14,366 nucleotides of DNA. Origin: an uncultured Clostridia bacterium. GTDB taxonomy: Bacteria; Bacillota; Clostridia; Oscillospirales; Oscillospiraceae. Below the pieces are notes generated by a model. That model had not been told where the DNA came from, made no database searches, and was given only the letters and a program-made list of their open reading frames with translations. Below, piece by piece: positions 13,977 to 14,366 of the stretch. Positions within the stretch are counted from its first letter, which is position 1. Each line of letters opens with the position of its first letter. The translations under genes and the position numbers were made by a program. The stretch covers positions 1 to 14,366 of the forward strand of contig CAMEWZ010000027.1 in NCBI GenBank assembly GCA_945946745.1, written 5' to 3'.

Positions 13977-14366
13977 TCACGATTCCTGTTGCAGGGAACG
14001 CACTTCCTCCGGCGTTAAGTACCGCCATTTTCCCAGTGGGAGGCTGCCCAGGCGAAGGCTCCCCTCTTGAACCCGGCGCAACCGAGTAACTGTCATTCCC
14101 GCCGCCTGACACATCCGGCGAATCTGCCGGTTGCGGCCCTCGTGGATGGTCACCAGAAAGCTGGCCTTGTCCTCCGAAGCCGTCATTCGCTTGACGATGG
14201 GTTTCCGGATGGTATAGCCGTCCAGGGTAATGGGCCGGGACAGACGTTCCTCCGCTCCCGGCTGATACCCCTTCACCCAAACCTCATAGGTCTTTTTCAC
14301 CTCATGCTTTGGGTGCATAAGGGCGTTGGCAAAGCCGCCGTCGTTGGTAAACAGCAGCAGCCCCTC
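13977..14366 (-). CDS. RsuA/RluB-family rRNA pseudouridine synthase (partial, 5' end outside window)
   Basis: The last 129 residues of a pseudouridine synthase of the RsuA/RluB/RluE/RluF family. The reading frame stays open to the window edge, where it begins EGLLLFTNDGGFANALMHPKHEVKKTYEV, the conserved stretch right after the catalytic Asp motif (GRLD), which lies just outside. Further signatures: VTIHEGRNRQIRRMCQAAGMTVTRLRRVQEGSLRLGSLPLGKWRYLTPEEV, typical of the family's C-terminus. The product modifies one uridine of 16S or 23S rRNA. An internal ATG at 14318 is not the start, because homologous sequence continues upstream of it. RluB (23S) is the commonest form in Bacillota, but the subtype cannot be fixed without the N-terminal S4 domain. 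Confidence 0.93.
   Translation of the reverse strand, partial: EGLLLFTNDGGFANALMHPKHEVKKTYEVWVKGYQPGAEERLSRPITLDGYTIRKPIVKRMTASEDKASFLVTIHEGRNRQIRRMCQAAGMTVTRLRRVQEGSLRLGSLPLGKWRYLTPEEVRSLQQES

Noticed and set aside
13960..13995. Terminator after the pseudouridine synthase (T7 on the minus strand after the stop)
   Set aside because: The preceding hairpin (TTCC-TG/CA-GGAA) is only about 6 bp with a bulge and lies 8-9 nt from the T-run; not convincing.

Overview
The window looks like chromosomal, mostly housekeeping DNA of a Clostridia-type Bacillota, probably an Oscillospiraceae/Ruminococcaceae-like gut anaerobe. This rests on the order large SRP RNA - dnaX - ebfC - recR (the Bacillus/Clostridium arrangement), sigma-A promoters with 17-bp spacers, strong AGGAGG ribosome binding sites, GC-rich third codon positions, and a Gram-positive set of families (YugP peptidase, PF06838 PLP enzyme, MurR/RpiR regulator). 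No plasmid, phage, transposase or CRISPR signal was seen. Taxonomy is an inference from content only.

Layout. Positions 1-256 hold no gene but several inverted repeats. An AI-2E family permease gene (257-1459, minus) is divergent from a YugP-type membrane zinc peptidase gene (1734-2453, plus); the space between them holds both promoters, a 44-bp palindrome and a leader hairpin. The peptidase terminator is fused to a consensus promoter that reads into a three-gene plus-strand unit: an AbrB-like regulator, a PF06838 PLP enzyme ('aluminium resistance'/methionine gamma-lyase-like) and a DMT/EamA transporter, closed by a strong terminator at 5093-5127. Glycerol kinase (5223-6716) follows with its own promoter and terminator.

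From 6798 to the right end every gene is on the minus strand. Read 5' to 3' on that strand: the C-terminal part of a ribosomal RNA pseudouridine synthase (cut by the window edge); a unit of an RpiR-type regulator, an HI0933/YhiN flavoprotein (4-nt overlap) and a GtrII-like membrane protein (4 nt after the flavoprotein stop); then acyl carrier protein with its own promoter, the large SRP RNA, dnaX, ebfC and recR. The last group joins replication and recombination (DnaX clamp-loader subunit, EbfC nucleoid protein, RecR) with the RNA of the protein-targeting particle.

No undescribed multi-gene system is evident. The points most worth a second look are the terminator whose loop is the next gene's -35 box, the regulator-PLP enzyme-exporter operon, the 24-bp helix closing the SRP RNA and its lack of separation from the acp transcript, an unusual GtrII-like gene of lower GC, a glycerol kinase lacking the PTS-phosphorylated histidine, and several palindromic elements in the intergenic spaces.
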